Origin: Knoxdaviesia capensis | Lineage: Eukaryota; Ascomycota; Sordariomycetes; Microascales; Gondwanamycetaceae | Reading direction: 5' to 3' | Length of the DNA: 64,000 bases | Assembly: GCA_001510575.1 (NCBI GenBank) | Contig: LNGK01000012.1 | Coordinates: 1,013,996 to 1,077,995 of the forward strand | Part shown: one piece after another, positions 36,677 through 47,772 of the stretch | Position numbering within the stretch: the first letter of the stretch is position 1 | Layout of the letters: each line of letters starts with the position of its first letter | The notes under the pieces: model-generated | The model's database searches: none | What the model saw: only the letters and a program-made list of their open reading frames with translations | What the model was told of the DNA's origin: nothing | Position numbers and translations under genes: made by a program

Positions 36677-38633
36677 ATGGATCCTTCTCCCACATCACCG
36701 CCTCCGCCCTATGGAGTATCTCCCCATCGCCGGTCATGCTCTCCCGTCGTCATTGGTCTTCAACCGCCACCTCCCACCCAGCAACCACAATCGCGCATCC
36801 GATCGAGCTCGATCTACAGCTACGATCAGTACGACGATGCCGTCAGCCATTTTGAAATATCACCGACTAACACTATCATCGATTGCGAGGACACGGTAAT
36901 CATACGGCGAGATGCAGACTCGTCACCACAACTTCCAAACTACCCCACCGGCCTGCCACTGGCCATCATTGTTGCTTCACTGTGTCTGAGTGTCTTCTTG
37001 ATGGCACTAGGTGAGCTAGTCCCAGAGCCCTATACACCCATGATCACACTTACTGACTGGAAGCTTTGCCTGTATTTAGACAACTCCATCATCGCTACAG
37101 CCATCCCCAAGATCACCGACGAGTTCCAGAGCCTCAGTCATGTTGGCTGGTACGGAACGTCGTATCTTCTGGCCACCGCATCCCTGCAGTTGCTATTTGG
37201 CAAATTTTACAAGTACTTCAGCATCAAGCGAGTATTCCTCCTCACCATTGTTGTGTTTGAGGCCGGAAGTCTGCTATGTGGTGTGGCGCCATCCAGTGAG
37301 GCTCTCATCGCCGGGCGGGTAATTGCTGGTGCCGGAGGAGCCGGCATATTTTCGGGAGCCCTTGTTATTCTTGCATACTCGGTGCCGATGCAAAAGCGGC
37401 CAATGTATGCCGGAGTCGTTGGAAGTGTGTGGGGAGTCTCCTCTCTCGCTGGCCCACTCCTTGGTGGCATTTTTGCTGATGCCGTTACCTGGAGATGGTG
37501 CTTCTACATCAATCTGCCAATTGTACGTGTTTGCTTCTGCTTCGTCCTGAGTCAGTGCCATCAGCTAACGTTACCTCCAGGGGGCCATTTCCATCGTCTC
37601 CCTGATCTTATTTCTGCAGGATCCAGTTCGTCCCGAGTCTGAATATGTCTCCTGGCGGGAGCGGATCCATCAGATGGATATTGGTGGAAACCTTCTCTTC
37701 ATCCCGTCGGTCATCTGTCTCCTGCTGGCTCTTCATTGGGCCGGCACTATGGTCCCTTGGAGCGATGCACGCATCATCACGCTGCTGGCTCTGTCAGGTG
37801 TCCTGTTTGTTGCCTTTTCTTCTCAGCAAATTTATCTACAGGATCGTGCCACAATCCCCCCCAGACTCATGTCAAAGCGTACTGTGCTGTCCTCGGCGTG
37901 GTTCACCTTCAACCTTGGGGCTGCGTATGTGGTCTCCGTGTACTATCTGCCCGTGTGGTTCCAAGCAATCAAAGGCGCTTCAGCTTTGACTTCGGGACTG
38001 ATGAATCTCCCGTTGCTGCTGATTGTGGTTGCTGGGACCATAGTTGTTGGTGTCATGGTTACCCGTCTGGGCTACTTTGCACCGTTCATGATCTTTTCGA
38101 GCGTGTTCATGGCTGTTGGTTACGGCCTTTTCGTCACTCTGGAGCCATCCTCAGCTCCGCTTGCGTGGGTGGGGTATCAGTTGATTGCTGGAGCTGGAGT
38201 TGGCCTGGGAATCCAGCTCCCCGTCATGGCTGTCCAGGCTGTTCTTGAGCTGGACGACATTGCACTCGGCACTGCCATCATGGTGTTCCTGCAAACTCTC
38301 GGAGGCGCCATCTTTTTGTCCGTGGGCCAGTCGGCGTTTGCGCAGGTGTTTGTCTCGCGTTTGGCGGCGTTTGTTCCCGCTGGTACCGAGCCTTCCCGGC
38401 TCCTCTTCGCCGGCATCACCGAGATCCGGAAAATGGGCCTCCTTGCTAATGTTGCCGATGTGGACAAGACCATCACCGAGGCCTACACGTTGGCGTTGCG
38501 GTCGGTGTTTCTTGTCTGTGCGGCTACAGCAGCCGCGAGTGCACTGGGATCGTTCTTGGTGCCGTGGACCAAGGTGAGAGGAGCCAAGAAGCCGTCGGAC
38601 ACAGATGGATCCGAGTGCGAAAAGAGTCCCTAG
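36677..38633 (+). CDS. MFS transporter, DHA2 (14-TM) drug:H+ antiporter family
   Basis: Proton-coupled efflux pump of the plasma membrane. Exons 36677-37010, 37080-37522 and 37581-38633 give 609 residues. The cytosolic N-terminal tail is about 95 residues, Pro/Ser-rich, then TM1 (LAIIVASLCLSVFLMALD) runs into NSIIATAIPKITDEF, a DHA2 signature. IAGRVIAGAGGAGIFSGA and GSVWGVSSLAGPLLGG are the motif B and C regions around TM4-5, and FYINLPIGAISI closes TM6. Intron 1 is 69 bp, a multiple of three, and has no in-frame stop. I remove it because splicing restores the invariant ALDNSIIATAIP. Close relatives export toxins or azoles, but the substrate here is unknown, and no metabolite cluster surrounds it. 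Confidence 0.92.
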
Positions 38634-39493
38634 TGAGTCTCGCGCTTCAACATCAAGAGACAGCTGGCGTTTTTATTTCTTTCATTTGTAACTAAATTAA
38701 CCCTACTACTTACTACGTTTTCACCTTACGATTCCCTTTGTCGATTTTATCAACCTGCTGCAATCTTCAAGTATTTCCTTTTTTTCGTTCGGGGTTTTTC
38801 ATTCTTTCCCCCCTTTTTGTTTCTTTATTTCATACGTATACGAATGGGATCTTAGATATTTCCGGACCGGAGGAGAGACATAGATAGGCACACTTTGGCT
38901 ATAGCAATTAAAAGCGCTTTTACACGTCGTTTAGGACAAGCCGGAGTCAAGGAAGAGAGTTTCAAGACACGGAAAGGCACGGAAGCTAGATATAAACTAG
39001 GTAGGGAGAAAGTGAAACCACCTCGATATATTTGGAAAAGAAACGCCGTATTATAGAAAGAGACAAGAAAACTGAACCAGACCATCCCGAAAGACAAAAT
39101 CAAAAGACACCCTCGTGCAACACGCACAGTTTATAGCAAACTTTGCATTTTTGGTTTTGGTTGAGTTCCACCCGAAAAGAAAATCTATCAGTACAGTTTA
39201 AAAGGGTTCAGAGACGGAAGAAAAAAAAGACAGCAACACCGACAAAAAAGGGGGTAAAAAAGGACAGGAAAGAAAAAAAGTCGTATTAAAAAGTAGCGAT
39301 TTAGGAGAGACTCGAAGAGACGAAAGAAAAAGGGAAAAGAGTTCAACGTCGAGAGTACAGGAAGCCCGGGGTGAGGGGGAGAAAAAGAGAAAAGAGAAGA
39401 GGGGGGGGGGATGAAGGTCCTAGCGACACCAGAAAAAAGGAAAGGCTTCAAGAAGATAGAAGAGTGGAGGAAGAGAGAAAAGGGGGGAGAAAA
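38634..39493. other. Convergent 3' region with long purine-rich tract
   Basis: Between the MFS transporter and SWR1, which converge. From about 38860 the + strand is purine-rich (pyrimidine-rich in the SWR1 sense), including a run of ten G at 39401-39410. No gene is seen. Confidence 0.65.
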
Positions 39494-42400
39494 TCACCGC
39501 TTTCGGTGGTCTTTACCCTTCTTCCGCGCACTCTTCTTCTTGTCCTTCGGCAGATCAAGCGGCGTGCCGGCCAAGAACAGCGCCATGGTGCGCAACATGT
39601 AATCGTCGATATTCGGCTGATGCGCCACTTCGGCGACAGCTTCGTCAGCTGCACCGGGTGCTGTTGTAGCGGGAGTCGCTCCCGCACCGGTGAGTTCGTC
39701 GCCGCGCGGCGTGTCCTGCCGAGAGCTGGACAGCCCGGAAGTAGCGGTGGTAGCGCGCAGCGTTTCGGCGAAGTCGGCATCGTCGTCTTGGATCTCGCGC
39801 TCTGCCACGTGCGCCGCCGTCACGTCCTCGCGGTCTTCGGCCTGCTCGAGGGCGCGGCGCTGCGATAGCACAGCCGCCCGGGACACCGGTGGGGCAGCCG
39901 ATGACGCAGCCGCCGGCTCCGGGGCAATGGTGCCCAGCACGCGGTCCATGGCTGCCGAGGCACTGGCCGCCGCATCGGCAACGGTGCGCGCCATCTCGTC
40001 GTGTGCTGCGGCGCCGGTTTCCTCCAGCGGGCTGCGACCGTCCACGTCGTCGGTGTTAACGTCACGCTGCACGGTCGACGACATGCGGTTGAACCGGTCG
40101 GTCGTGAACTCGCCCTCCTGGATCACCACATCGTCCAGCATCTGCTTCTGGCTGGCCTTGCGCAGAATGTTCGCCTCGATCGTGTGCTCGCTGACTAGGC
40201 GGTAGATGTGCACGTCGCGGGTCTGACCAATTCGGTGGCATCGGTCCTGGCACTGCTTGTCCATGGCTGGGTTCCAGTCCTGGTCGTAGAAAATCACCGT
40301 GTCGGCGCCCGTCAGGTTGATGCCGAGACCGCCCGATCGGGACGACAGAATGAAGCACAAAATCCGCTTGTCACTATTGAATCGGTCCGTCAGCAGCTGG
40401 CGCTGCTCGACCTTGGTCGCACCGTCGAGCCGCAGATACTTGTGTCCGTGGATGTTGAGGAACTGCTCGAGAATATCGAGAACCTTGGTCATCTGCGTGA
40501 AGATCAGGGCGCGGTGGTTACCCGCCTGCAACTTCCGCAGCAACTTGTCAAGCTTCTGCAGCTTGCCGCAGTCGTATTGGAGAAGTCGGCGATCCGGGAA
40601 CTGGATGCTGAGCCGCATTCGTGACTCGTGCCACGGGTCCGTCGGCGGCGCCGGCGGGATAAACGGACTCCACCGCACAGGCTTCATGAGCCGCCGGTCA
40701 GTCTCGCGGAACATCTTAACACCCGCCTCGCCGAGAATCAGCCGGTCCATGTCGCGAGTGACAACTGCAGGAGTAATGCACGCAAACGCGCGGATCGACG
40801 TCTCCATCTCTGACGCTCGCTGCCCGATATCCTTGACTGCAGCGCCGAGGAGCACAGACTCGTCCTCGAACCACGCCATGATGTTGCGCGGGACGCGGGG
40901 CTTGGCCTGGCGCGGCTTTTTGTCGAGGTCCAGCGTGAGGAAGTCAATCAGGTTCTTGCCGTACACAGGGCGTTGCTGCCGGCGGATGGCATTGACGTAA
41001 ACGCCGTGGCGCAACTCTTCAAACCGCCGCCAACGGCCAACCTTGTCGAGGTAGCCGATGTTGGAATTGACCGTCGTGGTGTCTGCTTCCGGTTGCGCAT
41101 TGAGCGCCGCTGCCGCGCGGACCTTCTGCATCTCGCGCAGCTCAATCATCGGACGGGGAACGCCAAGCTTAGACACGCTCTCGGCGGTGTGGGTCGTCAT
41201 GGTGGTATCGAGGATTGTTGGGACAAGGTTCAAAAATTCAAGGCTGACCTTTCCGGCCACGGGACCAGAGTTGAGAGCCGCACCACTGATCAAGTCCCCA
41301 AGCGCAGATGCACCAAGAGGAGTCTTCAGGAGCCGGCTGACAGCACGCTCGGCTTTGGCCTCATACATTGACCCGATCGATTGCTCCATGCGCCACGACG
41401 TCATAATCGGGCGGTCCACAAACAAGTCGGGGTGATTGCACACCTTGCGCAGCTGCATGAGGCAGTTGACAATACTCAGGTAGTTTCCAGAGCTCAGCGT
41501 ATCGCGCGTATCACTGCGCGCCAGGAACCCGTCGTACAACTCGCGCTGCCGCTTCGACAGCCGGCACATCTCCACATGCTCGTACTTTGCCGGCATCTGC
41601 TTCTCAACATCGGCCTTCAGGCGTCTGAGAAGATACGGGCGAAGCACCTTGTGCAGCTTGGAGATAATCGCGCGCGCTTCGTCGTCCATCTCCTCCTTGC
41701 CGTTCTCGAGAATTTGCGCCTCGGGCTTGTGGAACCAGTCCTGGAACTCCGCCAGGTCAGCAAATCCGCCTGCGCCGTTTTCAGGCGGCATCAGGAAGAA
41801 GAGTAGAGACCACAGCTCCGTAAGATTGTTTTGAAGCGGAGTACCAGTGAGGAGCAGTCTTGAGTGCGTGTTGAAGCCGAGCAGAGTTTGCCAGCGCTGC
41901 GACTTGAAGTTCTTGATGTTGTGCGCCTCGTCGAGAATCATGTAGTGCCACTTGCGCCGCTTGAACACCTGCTGGTCCTGGAGCACTAGCTGGTACGACG
42001 TAATGCACACGTTCCATACGTCCGGCGTGTTCCACCCATGCCGCTTGCGCTTGCGCTCCTCTTGGTTGCCGTAGTAGGCAAGAATCTTGAATCCAGGGCA
42101 CCATTTCTTGAACTCCATTTCCCAGTTCAGCATAACCGAGGTCGGCACAATCACAAGATGCGGGCCCCAGACTTCATGTTGGCACGCCAAGTGCGCCAGA
42201 AGAGCAATAGTTTGGATGGTCTTTCCAAGACCCATCTCGTCGGCAAGGATTCCATTGGTTTTGTTAGCGTATAGACGCGCAAGCCAGTCGAGACCGTAGT
42301 GTTGATAAGCACGCAGTGTGCCACGCAGGAGGGATGGGATTTCAGTGTCCGGGGTGTATGAAGGCGTAGTAGCGGCGACTACCGACGCAGGTTGAGTGGA

Positions 42401-45373
42401 AACATCGCGACTGATTGCAGCTGGTTGAAGAGGAGTTTCTTTGACACGCCGAGCCTTGATGAGACCAGTAGGCCGGGAGTCGTTGACGATCTCGGTGGAT
42501 TCACGTGTCTCAATGGTCGGCTCGGGAGTGTCAGTCGTAGAAGATTTCAGATCGGCGCTGGGCCCATTAGAAGGTTCAGTAGCCTCAGTGGATTCTTCCA
42601 TGACGATGTCGGAATCAACAGTAACGAGTGCAGACGTCTTGTCAAAACCGTTGGTTTCGATGATTGATCCGTTGAGCAAAGGGCTGTCGGCTATATACTC
42701 CGATGCGCCATTGGTATCAGGTTCGGGCTCTGGTTTGGTAACGGAAGTCCCATCGACACCCGTGCCATTCGTCTCGACTTCGGAGTCGGCATATCCATTA
42801 GCAGATATCGGGGTGAATTCTGGCTCCTGATCGGGTGCCTCAGTATCAGATCCGGGGACTTGCACCAGAGCAACCTCGTCATCAGTGGCTTCCGTCATGA
42901 TAGCAGGCGAAGGAGCGTCAACCGCCATTTCCGCGTCGACATCAGGGGGCTGCACATCTGCAGGTTGGCCATTCACAGGCACGGCCTCAATGGCAGCTGA
43001 CGGTTCATCCGGTTCCTCTTGCTTAAGGCGCTTCAGCTCAGACTTTCCGAAGAGGAAGCCAAGAAGTCCAGCTGGCTCGCCTTCGTCTTCATCTTCTTCC
43101 TCTGAGCCTTCCTTGCCATCGTCTCCTTCATCCTCGTCGTCATCGTCACTCATATCAGATGATCCAAGGTCGTCATCCATGTCAACCGATTCGTCCGACG
43201 TCATATCGTCTTCGGCCTGGTCACCAGTGGCGGCTTCGTCCAGCTTTCCGTCAACTCTGGGTTTGGCGTCGTCTTTATCTTCGTCAACGGTCATGTCAGG
43301 AAGGTTGCGGTATTTCGCAATGAGTTGCTCCTGGGTCAGATCGGCGTCTTCCAGTGAGCCATTAGCCCCTGTCGGGTCGTCTTCTTCGTCAGACGACGAC
43401 GACGACATGATATCTGAATTTCCATCTTCATCACTATCATCCTCATTATCGTGGTCGTCGTTCTCGTCATCTTCGTCCACGTCAGCATCATCTGCATCGT
43501 CAGGCGTGGCCGAGTTCAGTTCATCGTCATCGTTGTCCATGTCCACGTCTGTGCCGTCACCAGTTTCGGCGTCAGACTCGACCTGAGCGAAACGAGCCTG
43601 GAGCTTCTGTTCGGACAAGGATACGGCCTGGTTAAGGGCAGCCTTGACGCGACGTTGCTCCTCAGCCTCCCAATCCGCAAGACGGCGCCGGTTGATCTCA
43701 GCCTTGACATTCTCCCAGGTTCCCTGCATAACTCGAGCGACGACACGATACTTGGCAATATTGACCTCCTTGGCTTCAGCATCAAGTTGTTCTTGCGACT
43801 TGGGCTGTCGGCGAATCCATTCATCACGGCAAGCCTCGGCGAGGCGTTTGGCAGTGGCGCGGTGGCGGGCTTGTTCGGCAAGCATCAGGCGGCGGAAGTT
43901 AGCGCCGGCCTTGATTAAATGGTCAATATGGGCCCACTGTCGGGGTGGCTCCTCTTCGCCCTCAGGAACGAACAACGAGCAGTTTTCCTCTGACAAAAGG
44001 CCACCGGGGAGCACGGCCTGTTCAATGGCCAGAATACTCTGAGCATCATGCTCGGCCATTTCATCGGTAAAGGGAGGTCCATCCTCAGAGACGAAGAGGC
44101 CACCATCTTCAACCGGGACGTCGCGCGCAGTGGTCCAGAATTCTTCAAACGACGAGCCAAGACGCGGTCTTGGTCGGACCTGGTTAGGGTTAACCAAGGG
44201 GACTTCTGTGTGTCGGGTCCGGAACCGAATGCGGGGCGGGCGAGCTGTAGCAGATGAAGAGTTTTTGGATTCGGGAGTGACAGCATCGCTATCGTCGATC
44301 GAGTACCGCGAGGCGCGCCGTTGCCGTGTGGACTGGCGGGTCGGTTGCGCAGGGGGAGGAGGGGCGGGCTTTTGGGTGGGCGTAGACTGCGGTTGCTGTC
44401 GTGTGGTCGTCAGTCTCGAAGAGGAGCGGGAGGCATTAGGAGTGTCGCGTGAGTTAGCATTAGCTGAGGTGGCGGTAGCTAAAGCTGCAGATCGCGGCGG
44501 ATTCTTTCGAGACGGGGGAGATGGGGCGGGTTTGGAAGGCTGCTTTGCGACGGGGGTGGATGTCGCAACTGCAGCTGCACGGAGAGATTGTTTGGTCTTC
44601 ACAGCTGAGACGGGTACCGAAGGGGAGCTGCCTTTGGGTGTTGAGGCAGGGGTTTGCTTGAGACCGCTCAAAATTGCGCGAGTCATACGTTTGCCACTAG
44701 GTGGGTGGAGTTCTAACGGTACTGAGTTGATTCGGCCAGACTTTCGCCGGCCATTCTCGACGAAGGTGGTTGGCCCTTCAGCAGCAGCCTTCTTCCACGG
44801 GGGAGACTCGACGACTTTTCGTTTCGAGGCAGAGCTGTCGGGCGGCGGAGGCGGAGTAGTGTCAAGACGTCGCCGCTTCGCTGGATGCAAGGAAGACTGG
44901 TTGGAAACGCCATTAGGAGAGGAGTCGGATTGGAATGAGCGTGTGGATGGGCGGCGCGCGTTTCCATTGGTTTTCGGGTTGGGGGTGGAAGGATGAGAGG
45001 GAAGAGGATCGTGGTTTTCGTTGGGGGAGTGAGTTCCGTTCACGACGACGATTGAGGCCGATGCCTCTGCCGATTCCGGGTCCGGAGCCGGAGCCCGTCC
45101 GGTCCCCGGTCGCGACAGCGACGGGGACGGGGACGGCGGGCCGGCTTCGACGAAGGGGTCTGACGACGGCACGACGTCGACGTTGACAACTACCGAGTCA
45201 TAGTCAAAGTTGGCAAGTGGGGACGACGATAGGATCGGAAAGTCCGGCGCGGGAGACAGCGACGCGGACGAAGACGCGTCACCGGGCGGCGCTTGGTCGA
45301 CGGCAATGGAGTCGGCGTGATCGTGATCGGGAACGGAGAACTCTAGATTCGGAGACGGACTAGAATCGGGCAT
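39494..45373 (-). CDS. swr1: SWR1 ATP-dependent chromatin remodeller (helicase SWR1)
   Basis: Catalytic ATPase of the SWR1 complex, which exchanges H2A-H2B for H2A.Z-H2B dimers in nucleosomes. It is one uninterrupted frame of 1959 residues. Residues 1-450 are low-complexity, Ser/Pro-rich with basic KRRR patches. The HSA domain (about 475-590, from WAHIDHLIKAGANFRRLM) binds actin and Arp4. A strongly acidic stretch follows (about 590-830), as expected for the H2A.Z-binding part. The SNF2 ATPase has Walker A DEMGLGKT (1045-1052) and DEAH (1148-1151). A long insertion splits the two lobes, the hallmark of the INO80/SWR1 class. The C-terminal lobe has SSRSGGLGINL near 1677 and HRIGQTRD near 1712. 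The tail is Ala-rich and ends basic (KKKSARKKGKDHRKR). Absence of introns over 5.9 kb is notable among its neighbours. Confidence 0.93.
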   Translation of the reverse strand: MPDSSPSPNLEFSVPDHDHADSIAVDQAPPGDASSSASLSPAPDFPILSSSPLANFDYDSVVVNVDVVPSSDPFVEAGPPSPSPSLSRPGTGRAPAPDPESAEASASIVVVNGTHSPNENHDPLPSHPSTPNPKTNGNARRPSTRSFQSDSSPNGVSNQSSLHPAKRRRLDTTPPPPPDSSASKRKVVESPPWKKAAAEGPTTFVENGRRKSGRINSVPLELHPPSGKRMTRAILSGLKQTPASTPKGSSPSVPVSAVKTKQSLRAAAVATSTPVAKQPSKPAPSPPSRKNPPRSAALATATSANANSRDTPNASRSSSRLTTTRQQPQSTPTQKPAPPPPAQPTRQSTRQRRASRYSIDDSDAVTPESKNSSSATARPPRIRFRTRHTEVPLVNPNQVRPRPRLGSSFEEFWTTARDVPVEDGGLFVSEDGPPFTDEMAEHDAQSILAIEQAVLPGGLLSEENCSLFVPEGEEEPPRQWAHIDHLIKAGANFRRLMLAEQARHRATAKRLAEACRDEWIRRQPKSQEQLDAEAKEVNIAKYRVVARVMQGTWENVKAEINRRRLADWEAEEQRRVKAALNQAVSLSEQKLQARFAQVESDAETGDGTDVDMDNDDDELNSATPDDADDADVDEDDENDDHDNEDDSDEDGNSDIMSSSSSDEEDDPTGANGSLEDADLTQEQLIAKYRNLPDMTVDEDKDDAKPRVDGKLDEAATGDQAEDDMTSDESVDMDDDLGSSDMSDDDDEDEGDDGKEGSEEEDEDEGEPAGLLGFLFGKSELKRLKQEEPDEPSAAIEAVPVNGQPADVQPPDVDAEMAVDAPSPAIMTEATDDEVALVQVPGSDTEAPDQEPEFTPISANGYADSEVETNGTGVDGTSVTKPEPEPDTNGASEYIADSPLLNGSIIETNGFDKTSALVTVDSDIVMEESTEATEPSNGPSADLKSSTTDTPEPTIETRESTEIVNDSRPTGLIKARRVKETPLQPAAISRDVSTQPASVVAATTPSYTPDTEIPSLLRGTLRAYQHYGLDWLARLYANKTNGILADEMGLGKTIQTIALLAHLACQHEVWGPHLVIVPTSVMLNWEMEFKKWCPGFKILAYYGNQEERKRKRHGWNTPDVWNVCITSYQLVLQDQQVFKRRKWHYMILDEAHNIKNFKSQRWQTLLGFNTHSRLLLTGTPLQNNLTELWSLLFFLMPPENGAGGFADLAEFQDWFHKPEAQILENGKEEMDDEARAIISKLHKVLRPYLLRRLKADVEKQMPAKYEHVEMCRLSKRQRELYDGFLARSDTRDTLSSGNYLSIVNCLMQLRKVCNHPDLFVDRPIMTSWRMEQSIGSMYEAKAERAVSRLLKTPLGASALGDLISGAALNSGPVAGKVSLEFLNLVPTILDTTMTTHTAESVSKLGVPRPMIELREMQKVRAAAALNAQPEADTTTVNSNIGYLDKVGRWRRFEELRHGVYVNAIRRQQRPVYGKNLIDFLTLDLDKKPRQAKPRVPRNIMAWFEDESVLLGAAVKDIGQRASEMETSIRAFACITPAVVTRDMDRLILGEAGVKMFRETDRRLMKPVRWSPFIPPAPPTDPWHESRMRLSIQFPDRRLLQYDCGKLQKLDKLLRKLQAGNHRALIFTQMTKVLDILEQFLNIHGHKYLRLDGATKVEQRQLLTDRFNSDKRILCFILSSRSGGLGINLTGADTVIFYDQDWNPAMDKQCQDRCHRIGQTRDVHIYRLVSEHTIEANILRKASQKQMLDDVVIQEGEFTTDRFNRMSSTVQRDVNTDDVDGRSPLEETGAAAHDEMARTVADAAASASAAMDRVLGTIAPEPAAASSAAPPVSRAAVLSQRRALEQAEDREDVTAAHVAEREIQDDDADFAETLRATTATSGLSSSRQDTPRGDELTGAGATPATTAPGAADEAVAEVAHQPNIDDYMLRTMALFLAGTPLDLPKDKKKSARKKGKDHRKR

Positions 45374-46270
45374 AATCGCAGAGAGAACGCAGCAAAAACA
45401 TTCGGGACTCGGAGCTCAATCAAGTTGACATTTGATGGTGAGCTGTCGAGGAGAGATCATGGATCCAGGGTTGCGAACAGTGGAATGGGTTTGGGAGGAA
45501 AAAAAAGAAGAGGGGAAGAAGAGAAGAGATGGGAACAGCAGATGGATAGAAATTGAAAAGAGGCAGAAAAAGGAAATGGATTACACGACGGATCGTGATA
45601 GATTCATGCCTGGTCAAAGTGTTGAGGGTGTTCAATATATCGTGGCCTCCTCATCTCCCTCCTTTCCAAACCTGAGGTTCACACCTCCCACCAAGCTCGT
45701 GCCCACAGGATATATGATATAGGATGAGAGTGTTTCGTGATAGGAAGTAGTATAATAGATGTTTAGGATAGACTTTTGATTCTGCTAATAGTATTAGAGT
45801 CGTAGGAGATCGATACTGGTTGTCGTAGATGCTATTTCATTAATATATAAAGTCTTCATGTGTGTTAGAGGGTGAGTTAAATCAAAAGTTCAAGGGAGCA
45901 TTCACAAACCAGGATTATACACGTACCACCAGAGAACATTCGGCGTGAGATAGACGAGAAACATAAAAAGTATAATAGCAATATCACCAAAATAGATGAT
46001 ATAACCCAATTATTTGATGGCCTTTGGGTGGTTTCCGTGATAGTTATATCGTGGTGAGGAGAAAATTTCTTAAGGAGGAGAAATCGTGGTGATGATGATC
46101 AATAGATTCGACGGATTGTTAATAGTAAACTTTTTTTTCCCTGGTCTGGTTTATTTACTTATGGCTCTAGTATTATTTTCCTTCTTTTTTTCTTGACAGG
46201 CAATAAGACACTAAAAATGGAAGTCAACCCTGTATTTTTAGGAAAATCTTGGTGTATGTACTTTTCCACT

Positions 46271-46384
46271 ATATTTGGCCTAAAGATACATTCATAACCC
46301 TAGTAAAGGTTTCCTGCTTAATCAGAGTCCTTATATAAGCCCCCTATATCTGGCCTAGGTAACCACGTAGCAATATTCGGCCTA
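46271..46384 (+). promoter_or_regulatory. Three copies of ATATYYGGCCTA
   Basis: ATATTTGGCCTA, ATATCTGGCCTA and ATATTCGGCCTA in the same orientation, differing only at two pyrimidine positions, with start-to-start spacings of 75 and 27 bp. Repetition with variation restricted to C/T suggests a bound site, but I know no factor for it. Confidence 0.45.
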
Positions 46385-46418
46385 GTGGTACTTTATCTTG
46401 TTAGGACTCCACCCTTGG

Positions 46419-46423
46419 CCAAT
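46419..46423 (+). promoter_or_regulatory. CCAAT box upstream of NDUFB8
   Basis: CCAAT in the context TTGGCCAATCAGA, about 450 bp before the ATG. The HAP/CBC complex binds CCAATCA-type sites and is an established activator of respiratory genes in fungi, which fits a complex I subunit. Binding here is inference. Confidence 0.45.
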
Positions 46424-46872
46424 CAGAAGCTTTGATTACTCGTCTTTCTCCAAACGAGACTTCAACACCTCAAATTCGGATTTTCTAACCTCACTTCACT
46501 CATCACCTCATCATTTCCTACGGAACTGCTCTGCCGCCACAATCAATTGGGTCTGAGCAAGCTGATCACGCATTAGCACCAATATCCTCGATACGCCGAC
46601 GCGGTCTCTCCCCAGCTTGGCCGATCCGTTCCCCACCGAAACCACCAGCCTCAGGTATACCCAACTCCTCCTTTCACGGTGAACCCGAACCTCCTGTACC
46701 GACGACGACGATATCCTGTTTCCGGCACCCGATTATCTGAAGCACATCGACTATATATACGCTGTTCTGGGTATATCATTGGCAACAGCCATTTCAGGCC
46801 GTTGTTAACGCACGCCCAACGCTAACATCCCATGTCGTTATATCTAGACCCCCCGATTCCCATCTGCCCGCC

Positions 46873-47772
46873 ATGTCCATGATCCCGCGCCGCCTCGCGC
46901 GCGTTGCGCCTCTCCGTGCGAATACCTCGACGCTCCGCGCCCTTGCGGCTGCCTCGGTGCAACGGAGAACATATATTCCACAGAAGATCAACGGAAAGGA
47001 AGTCATCGAAGAGCACTTCCCCGACTACCCGAAGCTGACCGAGGCCGAGGATCCCGAGATGGTTAGTTGGAATTAAGATTGTTTGGGTCTTCATGAGCGA
47101 TTCATAGCTTCTGTCTGGCTATTCCTGTCTTGTTTTGTGCGCGACATGATGTTCTGTGATTCATCGTGTCCACGATTACCACTTGATAGCCGATCGGCCA
47201 GCCTTGTTCCGCGCCGCATGCCATTCACGAGATACAGGAGGAGCATGAGTCCAAGACATCCATGATCTAACCATCCTACTTACTCTCCTAGAACGGCGCA
47301 TACATCAACCCCCCCTTTGTCAAGCGCCAACACCGCGACCCCCACGGCGACTGGTGGGACAAGCAGGAGCGCCGTAACTTTGGCGAGCCTGTGCACGAAG
47401 ACAACGACCTGGTGGCCATGTTCTCGCCCTACGAATACACCTGGACCACTGCTGGAAAGGGTCTGGTCATGATCGGATCTTTCGTTGCTGTGTTCCTCGG
47501 CGCCTGCGGCATCATCCACATGACCTACCCCGACCGGCCGTCGTACCCCCGCGAATTTGAGGGTGGTCTTGAGCGGGAACTGGGAGGTGCGGGAGCTAAG
47601 CGGGTACGTTGATATTCCCCACTGCTGTGCGGTATTAGACGCACCCTTCTGTTCGATTGGTGTTCTGTCCATGGCGTTATGACTGTCTCCACCCTCCCCA
47701 ACTTGGTTCTGTGGCTAACTTTTTTCTCTTCACTCCTTACAGGCCAGAATGGCGGGTGACCCCGATCCCTAA
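46873..47772 (+). CDS. NADH:ubiquinone oxidoreductase subunit NDUFB8 homologue
   Basis: Accessory subunit of the membrane arm of mitochondrial complex I. Exons 46873-47061, 47292-47603 and 47743-47772 join in phase 0 to 176 residues. The N-terminus (MSMIPRRLARVAPLRANTS) is rich in Arg/Ala without acids, a mitochondrial presequence. RRTYIPQKINGKEVIEEHFP and GAYINPPFVKRQHRDPHGDWWDKQERRNFGEP (split here by intron 1) are the conserved matrix-side blocks. One membrane span lies at about 119-139, then TYPDRPSYPREFEGGLERELGG, typical of the fungal 20 kDa subunit. The last exon codes only nine residues (ARMAGDPDP); without it the ORF would read three bases into the intron and stop. A CCAAT box lies upstream. 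Confidence 0.92.

Larger units (their letters stand above)
45374..46872. promoter_or_regulatory. Divergent promoter region of SWR1 and NDUFB8
   Basis: 1.5 kb without a gene. The middle (about 45720-46300) is AT-rich. On the NDUFB8 side there are three copies of ATATYYGGCCTA (46271-46282, 46346-46357, 46373-46384), a telomere-like AACCCTAG (46296-46303) and a CCAAT box (46419-46423). Confidence 0.6.
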
